64,000 nt of DNA from Isotricha intestinalis (lineage: Eukaryota; Ciliophora; Litostomatea; Vestibuliferida; Isotrichidae), in the NCBI GenBank assembly GCA_023807065.1, contig JAJJLU010000337.1, positions 37,888 through 101,887 of the forward strand, given 5' to 3'. The stretch's first letter is position 1; every line of letters starts with the position of its first letter. The translations under genes were made by a program, and so were the position numbers. Positions 52,919 to 62,711 of this stretch are shown in pieces. The notes under the pieces are model-generated. The model was given only the letters and a program-made list of their open reading frames with translations, did no database searches and was not told where the DNA came from.

Positions 52919-54082
52919 ATGAATTGTAATGTTGATATAAATTTAGAATATGATTATTTAAGAGTTGTATATGAAATAATTATTGCAAATTTAAGAGTGA
53001 ATAAAAAAATGATAGAAAAAGAAATAAATACAATAATATTAAAATATGAAAATTTAAAGAAAAAATTAGAAACAAATCAAAATGAAGTTTTACCTATATT
53101 ACGTAAATTAATAGAAAAAACAGAAGAACTTCAGAAAAAATTTGAAGAAATAGATAAAAAAGAAAATACATTATATGAAGAATTTACAAAAAGAAGTAAT
53201 CAATTGAAAATAATAGATCAAGATTTTAATTTTGAAAATTTAAAAGTATTTTGTGAAAAAAAAATAGATAATTTATTATTAGATTATTTTCTTCGTGAAA
53301 AATATTTTGAAACAGCAAAAAAATTTATAAATGAAGAAAAATTAAATGACAGTTTAGAATACACAGCATATTTAGAAATGCAAAGTATAATGCATTCATT
53401 AAAAAATAAAGAATTAAATGAAGCATTAAAATGGACTCAAATAAATAAAAATAAATTATCTAAAATAAATAGTGATTTAAAATTAAAAATAGTAATACAA
53501 ATATTTATAGAAAAATATAAAAAAGGAGAAATAAAAGAATGCGTTGCTTTTGCAAGAGAAAATTTTAAAGAATTTTTAGATAAACATATAAATGAAATAT
53601 CAAAAGTAATGTTTTTATTAGCATTAAAACCAGAAAAAGTGAAAAAATTAAAAGAATATAAAGAATTATTATCAGAAGAAAGATGGTTAAATTTAGAAGC
53701 AAATTTCTTATCAACATTCTTTGAAATATTTTCATTGAATTATTCTTCATTTTTAGAAATATTATTTCAAAGTGGATTAATAAGTTTAAAAACTTCATTT
53801 TGTTATACAAATAATAAATGTTTAAGTTGTCCAATATGTAGTGAAGAAATAGGAAAAGTTGCTTTAAATTTACCGGCTTCAAATCATCAAATAAGTACTT
53901 TAATATGTAGAATTACTGGAGAAATTATGGATACTTCTAATCCTCCTTTAGCTCTTCCTAATGGACAAGTTTATTCTACTAAAGCTATTAATGCTCAAAT
54001 TAATGCTAATGGAAAATTCGTTTGTCCTGTTACTAATGAAGAATATACTATTGAACAATGCAAAAAAGTTTTTATTTCTTAA
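52919..54082 (+). CDS. GID/CTLH E3 ligase subunit, MAEA/Fyv10 (Gid9)-like (387 aa)
   Basis: MAEA/Gid9 is one of the two RING-type subunits of the CTLH (GID) ubiquitin ligase. Domain order matches: N-terminal coiled coil (about 30-85), LisH-like helix (LLLDYFLREKYFETAKKFINEEKL, about 119-142), CTLH (about 145-205, SLKNKELNEALKWTQINKNKL), CRA (to about 290), then the atypical RING. The RING has SCPICSEEIG, STLICRITGEIMDTSNPPLALPNGQVYS and VCPVTNEEYT, with the final KVFIS equivalent to the family's usual C-terminal end. The NPPxxLPNGxVY string is specific to this family. Length matches MAEA (about 390). Confidence 0.92.
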   Translation: MNCNVDINLEYDYLRVVYEIIIANLRVNKKMIEKEINTIILKYENLKKKLETNQNEVLPILRKLIEKTEELQKKFEEIDKKENTLYEEFTKRSNQLKIIDQDFNFENLKVFCEKKIDNLLLDYFLREKYFETAKKFINEEKLNDSLEYTAYLEMQSIMHSLKNKELNEALKWTQINKNKLSKINSDLKLKIVIQIFIEKYKKGEIKECVAFARENFKEFLDKHINEISKVMFLLALKPEKVKKLKEYKELLSEERWLNLEANFLSTFFEIFSLNYSSFLEILFQSGLISLKTSFCYTNNKCLSCPICSEEIGKVALNLPASNHQISTLICRITGEIMDTSNPPLALPNGQVYSTKAINAQINANGKFVCPVTNEEYTIEQCKKVFIS

Positions 54083-54451
54083 ATATATGTTTTTTTCTTT
54101 TTTATGAAATAACTTTATGAAAAAAAATTTATAGGTTTTTTATTAGTTCCAACTAATAACTGTTTTCTCCATATTTAAATTCTAATTTATTATGAATACA
54201 ATTCTGAAGAATTTTCTATATATTAATTTTTTATTTTTAATATTTTCAATTTTTCTAATATTATATATTTAATAATTTGAATAGTTTATATAAAACTTTC
54301 AGTAATTAATTCTTCCATAAAAATAAAAAAAATTAAAAAAATTTATTTGTTGAAAAAGTAATAGAAAAATAAATATTAATATTTAATGTATAAAAATAAA
54401 GAATTAATATTTTCCTTTCTCATAATTTATATTTCTTTTATATTTTTAAAA
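54083..54451. other. Convergent intergenic region, nothing recognised
   Basis: These 369 bp lie between converging stops (54082 and 54452). No open frame or RNA gene noticed. Confidence 0.5.
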
Positions 54452-55643
54452 TTATTTTTGGAAATATCTTGTATTATTAATTTTATTATTAACTTTAGAA
54501 GGAATAAGATTTTGTTTTTGAATGTTATAATTATTATTATTATAATTATTTTTAATTTTTTTATTTTTATTTATTAATCTTTCTGTTATAGGAGGTTTTT
54601 TATTTATTAAATTATTTTGATTAAAACTTAATTTATTTTTACATTGTTTTTCTATTTTAATATGATCATCATTTCTTAAATTTTTAATTTTTAATGGATT
54701 ACCACTTTTAGGTCTTTTTTTCATTAAATTTTGTTCTTTTTTAGTTTCAATAAAAGCTTTCATTTCATTTATATTTTGTAATAATTCACCTACTTTTTCT
54801 TTTAAATCAGGATCATTTCTTAATTGACTTGGAATATTTTCAAATAAATTTTGAATTTCTTTATTAACAACATTTTCATTAATTAAATTCGGTAATATTA
54901 TATTATTATTGTTAACATATCCATGATTTATTCTTTCAGAATTTATTCTTTGTTTTTCTTCTATATTATATTTTTTATATTGATTCCTTTTATTTATATT
55001 ATTAGGATTATTATTTATATTATGAATTAAATTCATATCTTTATTTTTTCTATTATCAATTTCTGTTTTAATATTATTATATATATAATTATTTTTACAA
55101 TTTTTTTCCTTAACATTAGGAAAAAAATGAGGCGTTTCTTTAAATAAATTATCATTTTTATTATCTTCATCAACATTATTATTTTTATTTTTATCAGGGA
55201 AAAAATTTTCAAAAGTAAATTTACTACTATTCATTTGAACAGGAGTGTGACATAAATTAGAATTATTACTATTACTATCATTATCAGTACTATTAGAAGA
55301 TTTATTTATTTTAAATGTAACATTTTGTAATATTTGATTATTTTTTTCATTATTAAAACTAATATTTTTAGGTAATATTTTTAAAGGATGAGAACCATCA
55401 GAATGAATTATTGGTTTATTCATTATTGGAGTTTTTATTTGTCTAAATTGAGGATTTTCCTTATTTGAAGGAGTAAAAAAATCTTCTGGAAAAAATCCTT
55501 TTTTTACTTTTGTTGGTGTTATTGGATTTTTTATATTTGGTGTTAAACTATTTTAAATATATATTTATTTTTTACTTTTGATTCTTTAAATTTGATCCCA
55601 TATTAGGAACTAATATTCTACATAATTGATGAGGATTATTCAT
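54452..55643 (-). CDS. Hypothetical Asn-rich protein, two exons (387 aa)
   Basis: Exon 1 is 55643-55576 and exon 2 is 55547-54452, joined across a 28-nt GT-AG intron (AA|T gives Asn). The joined start reads MNNPHQLCRILVPNMGSNLK, then LTPNIKNPITPTKVKKGFFPEDFFTPSN. Without splicing, exon 1 hits a stop at once. Many S/TP sites (LTPN, PITPTK, FTPSN, KTPIM) suggest proline-directed phosphorylation. A short helical segment near 270-300 (NLFENIPSQLRNDPDLKEKVGELLQNINEMKAFIE) may be a conserved oligomerisation helix. The rest is Asn/Lys-rich. Family not recognised. Confidence 0.78.
55548..55575 (-). other. Intron in the 54452-55643 gene (28 nt)
   Basis: On the minus strand it starts GTAAAA and ends AATAG, phase 2. 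Splicing joins two open frames of the same composition. Confidence 0.82.
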
Positions 55644-55794
55644 TTATTTTTTTTATTTTGGTTTTAATTAATTAATGTTTTATATTTATGTTTGAAAAAA
55701 TTTATTTTGCATTTATTTTGCTTTTTTTTCAAACAAAAAATAACAAAAAATAATAAAGTTTTATTTTTGTAGAAACTTATTTATTTATTATATA

Positions 55795-57060
55795 ATGTCA
55801 GAAAATATCTCTTTAGGAGGTGAAATTTCTTTTTTTGGTGATAGATCTTTTCATACAAATGAAAGTGCAAAAAACAATAAAGATATAACAAAAAATTCTT
55901 CAGATAATCCAGAAAAAATATATGATAAATTAAATAGTGAAATAAAGAAATTTACTGAAAATGGGAAAGATTCAAGTTATTATAGTTCAAATTCAAATTC
56001 AAAAAATCCAATCAATGAAAGATTATATGATAGTAAATATTGGAGAACTCTAAATAAAGATGATAGTAAGAGTAAAGAAGAATCGTGTGTGAATTTTAAT
56101 ATTAAATATGAAAATTTAAAAAAAAAATTATCCAATACATTATATAAAAATTCATTTAGTGATGAATTTGATTCATTAGATTTAGAAGAAGATACTTTTC
56201 ATAATCAAAATATAATTAATCAAGTTTCATCAATTAAAATTCAATCAAATAATTTTGCAAATAATTCAATAATTAATGATATTAATAATAAGAAATTTAT
56301 TTGTATGTCAAAACAAGAAGAGATAAAAGATGATAATAAAGATGAAGAAATAAATGAAAATATAGAAAATTCAAATATTGGATATTATCAAAATTATTTT
56401 ACAAAATATAAAGCAAGGATTCCAAATTATGATTCAAAGTTTTCAATTCCAAATTTATATAATTTAGAGAATAATTTAATTAATATTCCAGAAAATAATA
56501 ATAAATTTAATAATACAAATATTTTTCTTAACAAACAAAATTTAAAAAGAACAGAATGTAAAAATGAAAATAAATCTGAAAAGCAATTAATAAATATTGA
56601 TGATATAATATCTGGAAAAGATAAAAGAACAACTGTAATGATAAGAAATATTCCAATTAAATATAATGAAAAAATGTTAGTTAATGCATTAAGTGATTTT
56701 GAAGGAAAATATGATTTTTTATATTTACCTTTTGATTATGAAAAAGGAGGAAATAAAGGTTATGCTTTTATTAATTTTAATCATAGTTATCATATTTTAT
56801 TATTTCATGAAAAATTTCAAAATAAATCTTGGAATTTTTTTGAAAGTAAAAAAATTTGTGAATTAAATATTGCTAATTTTCAAGGTATAAATGATATTCA
56901 AAAACATGTTAAAAATTATAAAGGAGTTAAAAAGAATACTGTTTTAAAAGACATTGAAGTTCCTTTAAAATATTTAAATAAAATTAAAATTAAATTTCCT
57001 AAAATGATATATAGTGAAAAGAAAGATGAAGGAGTTTTTGTTATAAAATCTTTCGAGTAA
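55795..57060 (+). CDS. Mei2-like RNA-binding protein (421 aa)
   Basis: The C-terminal RRM is the Mei2-type (RRM_2): RTTVMIRNIPIKYNEKMLVNAL at about 278-299, then YDFLYLPFDYEKGGNKGYAFINF and the extended tail WNFFESKKICELNIANFQG. In Mei2-like proteins this domain binds RNA, notably in meiotic entry control. RNP-like positions (MIRNIP; NKGYAFINF) are preserved. The N-terminal 270 residues are Asn/Ser-rich with no other RRM. The start ATG lies 151 bp from the divergent gene at 55643. Confidence 0.9.
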   Translation: MSENISLGGEISFFGDRSFHTNESAKNNKDITKNSSDNPEKIYDKLNSEIKKFTENGKDSSYYSSNSNSKNPINERLYDSKYWRTLNKDDSKSKEESCVNFNIKYENLKKKLSNTLYKNSFSDEFDSLDLEEDTFHNQNIINQVSSIKIQSNNFANNSIINDINNKKFICMSKQEEIKDDNKDEEINENIENSNIGYYQNYFTKYKARIPNYDSKFSIPNLYNLENNLINIPENNNKFNNTNIFLNKQNLKRTECKNENKSEKQLINIDDIISGKDKRTTVMIRNIPIKYNEKMLVNALSDFEGKYDFLYLPFDYEKGGNKGYAFINFNHSYHILLFHEKFQNKSWNFFESKKICELNIANFQGINDIQKHVKNYKGVKKNTVLKDIEVPLKYLNKIKIKFPKMIYSEKKDEGVFVIKSFE

Positions 57061-57696
57061 GAAGTTTTTATATATATTTATTATATATATTAATTGTATT
57101 TTAAAATTTTTTAGAAAGATTTTTGATTAGAAGATTTATTTTTAAAATAAAATTAATTCTTTAAAGTTTTTTCAATTATTTATTTATTTGTTTTTTAACA
57201 ATATTATTAGATAAATTATTAAAAACATATCAAAAGAGTTTCTTCATTTTCAATTTTTTTCTTAATATTATCATTGACTATTCTTCTTTCTTATGAATAT
57301 TAATATAAATTGCTTAAGTTGATTAGATCATTAGAAGATTTATGCAATATTAACATCTTGTTTTTATTTAAGTAAAAAAAATTCAATATTTTTTGATATA
57401 TTATTAGAATGATATTAATAATTTTTATTTTGATTTACCCTGATTTGAATAGATTTATTTTGAGGACAAGATTTGTTTATTTGAATAATTTGTTTTTGAA
57501 GATTTGTGATTCGATTTATTTTTCTATCCTCTATAACGACTTTATCTTCAAAATCTTTAAAAATTTATATTCTTCTGCATTCGATTGTTTTGATAGGACT
57601 TTGCTTTCCATTATGATTTTTTATTATCTTTAAAGGGATTAGATATATTTAATTTAAATAATTTAATTGAGTTTTTAACATTTGAATAAATTATTA
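57061..57696. other. Intergenic region with possible minus-strand coding relic
   Basis: This 636-bp gap between plus-strand genes has no intact gene. On the minus strand between about 57420 and 57560 one frame reads VIEDRKINRITNLQKQIIQINKS before stops, which is coiled-coil-like. That could be an eroded gene or chance, and I do not call it. Confidence 0.35.
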
Positions 57697-59757
57697 ATGG
57701 TGAAATATTTATATATTTTATACTATTTTTCCTTTTGTATTTTAATTAAATGTGAAAATATTGAATTAAAATATAATGAACAAAGGTCTCAAGAAATATA
57801 TAAAATAATATCAAATATAAATTATACTAAATATAAACTTGATTGTAATGATGATTATAATTTTAAAGAATGTTTAGATACTTCAAAACAAATAGAAAAT
57901 GATTTAAATATAAAGAACTTAAATGAAATAGAAATTTTAGAAGAAATAGATAAAAATAAAATATCAGAAATATTTTTCAATATTGGAAATATATACTATC
58001 ATGGTCATGTTGATCAAAATCCAAATTTATCTTTAGGTTTAACATATTTAATAATATCATCTTATTTTGGAAATCCTAAATCTCAATTTTTACTCTATGT
58101 AATAATTCAAAATAAATTATTAGAACAAATAACTCCTGATTCAAATTTCAAATATTATAAAAAAACAAATAAACTACTAAATGAAATATCTAATACAAAA
58201 TATTATAAAAACTTTAATTATACAGAAGATAAAAATTTAAGTCAAGAAGAAGCAAGAGTATCAATATCATTTTCATTACTTTTTTCAAGTGCTTTAGGAA
58301 AATATCCTCAAGCATTAAATACTTTAGGATATAAATATTTAAATGGTTATGGAGTTTATTATTCATGTGAAATAGCTTTAAAATATTTTAAAGAAAGTTC
58401 CTTTCAAACTGTTACAGATATAACCAAAAGACATATGAGAAATTTTTATAATTATATGACTTTAGCAGATTATGAATATGTCGAAAAAAAATTTGAAGAA
58501 AAACAAAAAAATGAAGATATTTTAGATTATTATGTTAAAGAAGCTTCAAATAATAATATTAAAAATATAAGAGAATTAGGTTATTGTTATTTATTAGGAA
58601 CTTGTGGAGTTAAACAAAATGTAAATGAAGCTTTTAAATATTATTCTAAAGGTGCAAAATTAAATGATGGTGAAAGTTATTATTATTTAGGTGAATTATA
58701 TTTAAATGGATGGGGAGTAGAAAAAAATTATGAAAAAGCATTTTATTATTTAACTTTAGCTCAAAATTTAAATATAAGTAAATCATGGAATTCATTAGGA
58801 TATATGTATTATTATGGTTTACATGTTCCAAAAAATGAAAGAAGAGCATATGATTATTTTAAAAAAGGTTATTTAGAAAAAAAAGATGATAATGCAGGTT
58901 ATGATATAATGACATTATTATTAGAAGGAAAAGGAGAAATTAGTCATGATTATAAAACTGCATATTCATATGCAAATCAAATAGCAGCAAAAGGACATAA
59001 TTTTGGTTCATATATATTTGCAATGATGAATGAATATAATATAGGTTCTGTTATTAATTCTTGTGATATAACTATTAATTTCTTTCAAAATGTTGCTGAT
59101 AAATCTATTACAAGTAAAAATAACTTTAATCTTGCTAATGATTATTATTTACATAAACATTATAAAAATGCTTTTTTATTATATTTAGAATTAGCTGAAG
59201 AAGGTATTGAATTGGGACAATTAAATACTGCTCTTTTACTTAAAAACTATGATATTTTTATTGATAAAAATTATCAGAAATTTTTAACTGTTAAATTTAT
59301 GAAAATGGCAAAAAATAAAGGGAATATATTATCTAAAATTATGCTTGCTGATTTTTATTTTACTGGTTATGGAGAATTAAAACAAAATTTTCAAAAAGCA
59401 AAAAAATTATATGAAAGTGCTTATTCCTCTATTGGAATTAATAAATTTTATCAGGCTCATATACTATTTAATATTGGTTTAATGTATAATTTTGGATATG
59501 GTGTTGATAAAAATACTACTATTGCAAGTAATTATTTTTTACAAGGTATCAAATTCGAAAAATATATTAAGTATCCTTATTTATTAGTTAGAATTCTTAA
59601 TAAATTTTATCATTTAGAATTTAGTTCTTTTGTTAAAAATCAAATTAAAAATGTTTTTGATTTTTATTTTGATTCTTGGTGGAAAAAAACTTTTTATATT
59701 ATTACAATTTTATTATATATTGGTTTTTGTTTTTCTTTAAAGTTACAGTCTAATTAA
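57697..59757 (+). CDS. SEL1L/Hrd3-like Sel1-repeat ER membrane protein (686 aa)
   Basis: I start at the ATG at 57697 (MVKYLYILYYFSFCILIKCEN), a clear signal peptide; the frame extends five codons upstream only to a TTG. Sel1-type repeats occur throughout, e.g. PQALNTLGYKYLNGYGV, IRELGYCYLLGTCGVKQN, GESYYYLGELYLNGWGVEKN, SWNSLGYMYYYGLHVPKN and ILFNIGLMYNFGYGVDKN. A C-terminal transmembrane helix (TFYIITILLYIGFCFSL) ends six residues from the stop. Signal peptide, lumenal Sel1 arrays and one C-terminal TM is the layout of SEL1L/Hrd3, the partner of the Hrd1 ligase in ER-associated degradation. Hrd1 itself is not in the window. Confidence 0.88.
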   Translation: MVKYLYILYYFSFCILIKCENIELKYNEQRSQEIYKIISNINYTKYKLDCNDDYNFKECLDTSKQIENDLNIKNLNEIEILEEIDKNKISEIFFNIGNIYYHGHVDQNPNLSLGLTYLIISSYFGNPKSQFLLYVIIQNKLLEQITPDSNFKYYKKTNKLLNEISNTKYYKNFNYTEDKNLSQEEARVSISFSLLFSSALGKYPQALNTLGYKYLNGYGVYYSCEIALKYFKESSFQTVTDITKRHMRNFYNYMTLADYEYVEKKFEEKQKNEDILDYYVKEASNNNIKNIRELGYCYLLGTCGVKQNVNEAFKYYSKGAKLNDGESYYYLGELYLNGWGVEKNYEKAFYYLTLAQNLNISKSWNSLGYMYYYGLHVPKNERRAYDYFKKGYLEKKDDNAGYDIMTLLLEGKGEISHDYKTAYSYANQIAAKGHNFGSYIFAMMNEYNIGSVINSCDITINFFQNVADKSITSKNNFNLANDYYLHKHYKNAFLLYLELAEEGIELGQLNTALLLKNYDIFIDKNYQKFLTVKFMKMAKNKGNILSKIMLADFYFTGYGELKQNFQKAKKLYESAYSSIGINKFYQAHILFNIGLMYNFGYGVDKNTTIASNYFLQGIKFEKYIKYPYLLVRILNKFYHLEFSSFVKNQIKNVFDFYFDSWWKKTFYIITILLYIGFCFSLKLQSN

Positions 59758-59861
59758 AATATAAAAATCTAATGATATAATAATTAATTTATAAAAATTT
59801 TCATCTTAGATTACGAATAAATTCTTTATGTTATTTATTTTTTTAAATATATAATTTTATT

Positions 59862-61727
59862 TTATGTGTCATATAGAAAGTCTTTTAATTCTATCGAAGA
59901 TGAATTTTCTTTTTTTAATAAATTTACATGAGATTTTTTTATTTTATTTGAAAAATTAACAGCAACTTTTCTATGAGGTAAAAAATATTTTTTATTAATT
60001 CTTTCTTCAATCTTTTGAATAACGTTTCTTCTTTTTTCTCTCATAATTTCCATTTGTTTCATATATTTCCTTTGTTTATTTATATGATCTACAACATTAT
60101 AAGCTTTTTTAAATTGAATAAATAATAAAGGATTACTTTTATAAATTTGATTTTTATGAAAAAGATCATTAATAACTTCTTCAATATATTCTAACATATT
60201 TAACATTTTAGATTCATTTGTATTTGAAACTTTGGAAAAGTCATTTAAATGATTAATAAATTTTAATTCTTTATTACTTCTATATTCTAATGAATTTTTG
60301 AATATTTCATATATTTTAATATATATTTTTGAATATTTTCCTTTTTTTATATTTTTTCCTGTTAAACAATCTTGTGATAAAGAATGAAATAAATAACCTT
60401 TTGGTATTATATTAATTGTTTTATGATGAATATAAAAATTGTCATTTAAATCTTTGAAACTTTTTTCTTTTCTCAATATATTATTTGGAATATTATTATT
60501 TAAATTTTCTAATTCTAAACCTTTATATATATTTTTCATGTATGTTTGTTTTAAATTATTTAAAGTTATTTCTTTTTCATTTATTAAATTTATTTCATTT
60601 TTATCTATTTTATTTAAAGCTTTTTCCAAATTTTTTTTCTCAATTTTTAATCGTATAATTTGTTCTCTTATAATTTGATTTTCTTGTAAACTCTGTAAAG
60701 TATTTTCTTGAATTTTTTGAAATTCATTTATAAAATCATTTAAATTATCATATATAATTGTACCTTTGTATTTTTTAACTCTTTCTATTTCTCTTTCTTC
60801 AATATTTTTCAAATTTATATTATTATTTTCTAAAATTGAATAATAGTATCCTGGAATAGAAGATAATTTTTCCTTTACTTGAATTTGTAAAAATAACCAT
60901 CTCCCAATTTTTTCTTTTTTTATTAAAGCTTTTTTTATCTTTATTTGAATTAACAATAAATCATTTTTAAGAATTTCAATTTGTCTAAATAAATTATTAT
61001 TTTCAAATACTTCTTTTTTATATTGTCTTTCTATCATTTTTAAATAATCATTATATTTAACATAAATTCCTTTAATAAATTGTTGTTTATATTTATTTAT
61101 AGAATTTATAGTATGATCAATTGAAAGACTTTGACTTTTTTTATCTTCAATTATTCTTTTAGCTCTTTCTTTTTTTCTTTTTAAATTATATTTCATTAAA
61201 TTTAATTCTTTTGTTTTAGATATATAATCTTTTACAGGCATTTTATTTCCTATGTTAATTTTAGTATTTTTATCTTTTAAAAAAGTAAATTTTACATTTT
61301 TTAATTTTTCTAATAATGATTTTTTGTTTTTCCTGTCTGTATCTTCATTTATTTCTGAATTATTATTTGAAATTTGATTAAGAGAGCTTTCAGTTATATA
61401 AACTTTTCCTTTTAATAATTTAAAAGACATATTTTTCTTTTCTTCAAATTTTTTTTTTTGTGGAAAAGGAAATAATTCACTATTATGATATCTAGTATTT
61501 AAAATATCATTTGAACTTTTATTAATATTATTTCTATATATTATTCTACTGCTATTACTGCTATTGCAATTACTATTTTTACTATTTGTATTTTTTGTGA
61601 TTTGAGAATTTGTGACACTTGTATATTGTTTTATTATGGGAAAAATATTGTTTTGATTCATTATTTTATATACTATTTTACTATCTTCTATTGTTGTGAT
61701 ACTTTCTAATTGACTATTATTTCTCAT
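59862..61727 (-). CDS. Large coiled-coil protein, possible axonemal type (621 aa)
   Basis: After a Ser/Asn-rich N terminus (to about 75), residues 140-400 are basic coiled coil (YLKMIERQYKKEVFENNNLFRQIEILKNDL; KIGRWLFLQIQVKEKLSSIPGYYYSIL). A second helical block is near 500-600 (NMLEYIEEVINDLF; INKQRKYMKQMEIMREKRRNVIQKIEERI). The RWLFLQIQVKE string in a coiled coil recalls ciliary CCDC/CFAP proteins, a weak impression only. No membrane helix or signal. ATG at 61727 and TAA stop. It converges on the SEL1L-like gene with 104 bp between stops. Confidence 0.77.
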   Translation of the reverse strand: MRNNSQLESITTIEDSKIVYKIMNQNNIFPIIKQYTSVTNSQITKNTNSKNSNCNSSNSSRIIYRNNINKSSNDILNTRYHNSELFPFPQKKKFEEKKNMSFKLLKGKVYITESSLNQISNNNSEINEDTDRKNKKSLLEKLKNVKFTFLKDKNTKINIGNKMPVKDYISKTKELNLMKYNLKRKKERAKRIIEDKKSQSLSIDHTINSINKYKQQFIKGIYVKYNDYLKMIERQYKKEVFENNNLFRQIEILKNDLLLIQIKIKKALIKKEKIGRWLFLQIQVKEKLSSIPGYYYSILENNNINLKNIEEREIERVKKYKGTIIYDNLNDFINEFQKIQENTLQSLQENQIIREQIIRLKIEKKNLEKALNKIDKNEINLINEKEITLNNLKQTYMKNIYKGLELENLNNNIPNNILRKEKSFKDLNDNFYIHHKTINIIPKGYLFHSLSQDCLTGKNIKKGKYSKIYIKIYEIFKNSLEYRSNKELKFINHLNDFSKVSNTNESKMLNMLEYIEEVINDLFHKNQIYKSNPLLFIQFKKAYNVVDHINKQRKYMKQMEIMREKRRNVIQKIEERINKKYFLPHRKVAVNFSNKIKKSHVNLLKKENSSSIELKDFLYDT

Positions 61728-62237
61728 TTATTTTATATTCTTTTTTTTGAAATTCATAAAATTAATTTTATTAAATTTAATAAAATAGAACCTTGTTATT
61801 CAGCAAAATTATTTCGTTAATTATTTTTATCTATTTAAATAAAAATAAAAATTTTATGTTAATCTTATTGAAACAATACTTTTTTAATTATTTAAATAGC
61901 TTTAATTAATTAATGATAAACAATATTTTCTTTTTTTTTAAAATTTGTCTTTATATAATATAATCTTATAGAAAAGAAAAAGAAATTGAATTGTTTATTT
62001 ACATTTATTTATTGCTCAAATATTGGAATTTAATTTGTTGATGATTTTAATAAATAAATTAATTTTTTTCAATTAATTATAATAAAAGGCAAGATAAAGT
62101 AAAACTAAAAATTTCCAAAAATATACTAAAAAAGCAATTTATCTGAAAAAAGTATAAAAAAAATAGAGTTTCAATACGTTATTCAGTAAATCAAAAAATA
62201 TTAAGACAATAAAAATAATGGAAAGCAAAAATAATAA
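61728..62237. promoter_or_regulatory. Divergent intergenic region before the surface-protein gene
   Basis: These 510 bp lie between the start at 61727 (minus) and the surface-protein start at 62238. An upstream ATG at 62218 opens a seven-codon reading frame closing at 62241, overlapping the main ATG. No other element was recognised. Confidence 0.5.
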
Positions 62238-62711
62238 ATGAAATCTATAATATATTTCCTAACATTTCTTTCAATAATATCATTAATATATTCAGATTGT
62301 ACAGGAGGACAAGTGAATGTAAGTGGAGGATCAAATGAAATATGTGGAACAGCCATAACAAATTGTAAAACATATGATTCAGAATCCTCAGCTGCTACAC
62401 CATTATGTGCAGTTTGTGAAAATTCAAAAGTTCCGGCTACTAATAAACAAACATGTGTAGATTGTGAATCAGGAAAAGAAACTAAAGATGGTAAAACTTG
62501 TCACACTAAAATAACTGATTGTGCTGAATATGATAATAATAGTAAATGTGTTGCTTGCACAGGTAAAATTCCTAAAAGTGATGGATCTGCTTGTGAAGCT
62601 TGTCCTGAGGGAAAAGAAACTAAAGATGGAAAAACTTGTGTTGATAAATCTGCCTCTTCATTTGTTAAAATGTCTATTTTCGCTTTGTTATGTTTATTCG
62701 CTTTGTTTTAA
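62238..62711 (+). CDS. Small Cys-rich GPI-type surface protein (157 aa)
   Basis: A cleavable signal peptide (MKSIIYFLTFLSIISLIYS) precedes an ectodomain with 14 Cys at 21, 36, 43, 57, 60, 73, 76, 88, 95, 104, 107, 119, 122 and 134, largely as CxxC pairs. A module of about 46 residues recurs: CVDCESGKETKDGKTC and ACPEGKETKDGKTC. The C terminus (KSASSFVKMSIFALLCLFALF) looks like a GPI-attachment signal: small residues, then a hydrophobic tail to the end. This is the architecture of ciliate immobilisation-antigen or furin-like Cys-rich surface proteins, but very short (two modules). It is the last gene before the telomere. Function unproven. Confidence 0.85.
   Translation: MKSIIYFLTFLSIISLIYSDCTGGQVNVSGGSNEICGTAITNCKTYDSESSAATPLCAVCENSKVPATNKQTCVDCESGKETKDGKTCHTKITDCAEYDNNSKCVACTGKIPKSDGSACEACPEGKETKDGKTCVDKSASSFVKMSIFALLCLFALF

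Noticed and set aside
57409..57633. 74-codon plus-strand frame before the SEL1L-like gene
   Set aside because: T-rich hydrophobic translation with no signal-peptide logic; the opposite strand looks more coding-like but is broken.
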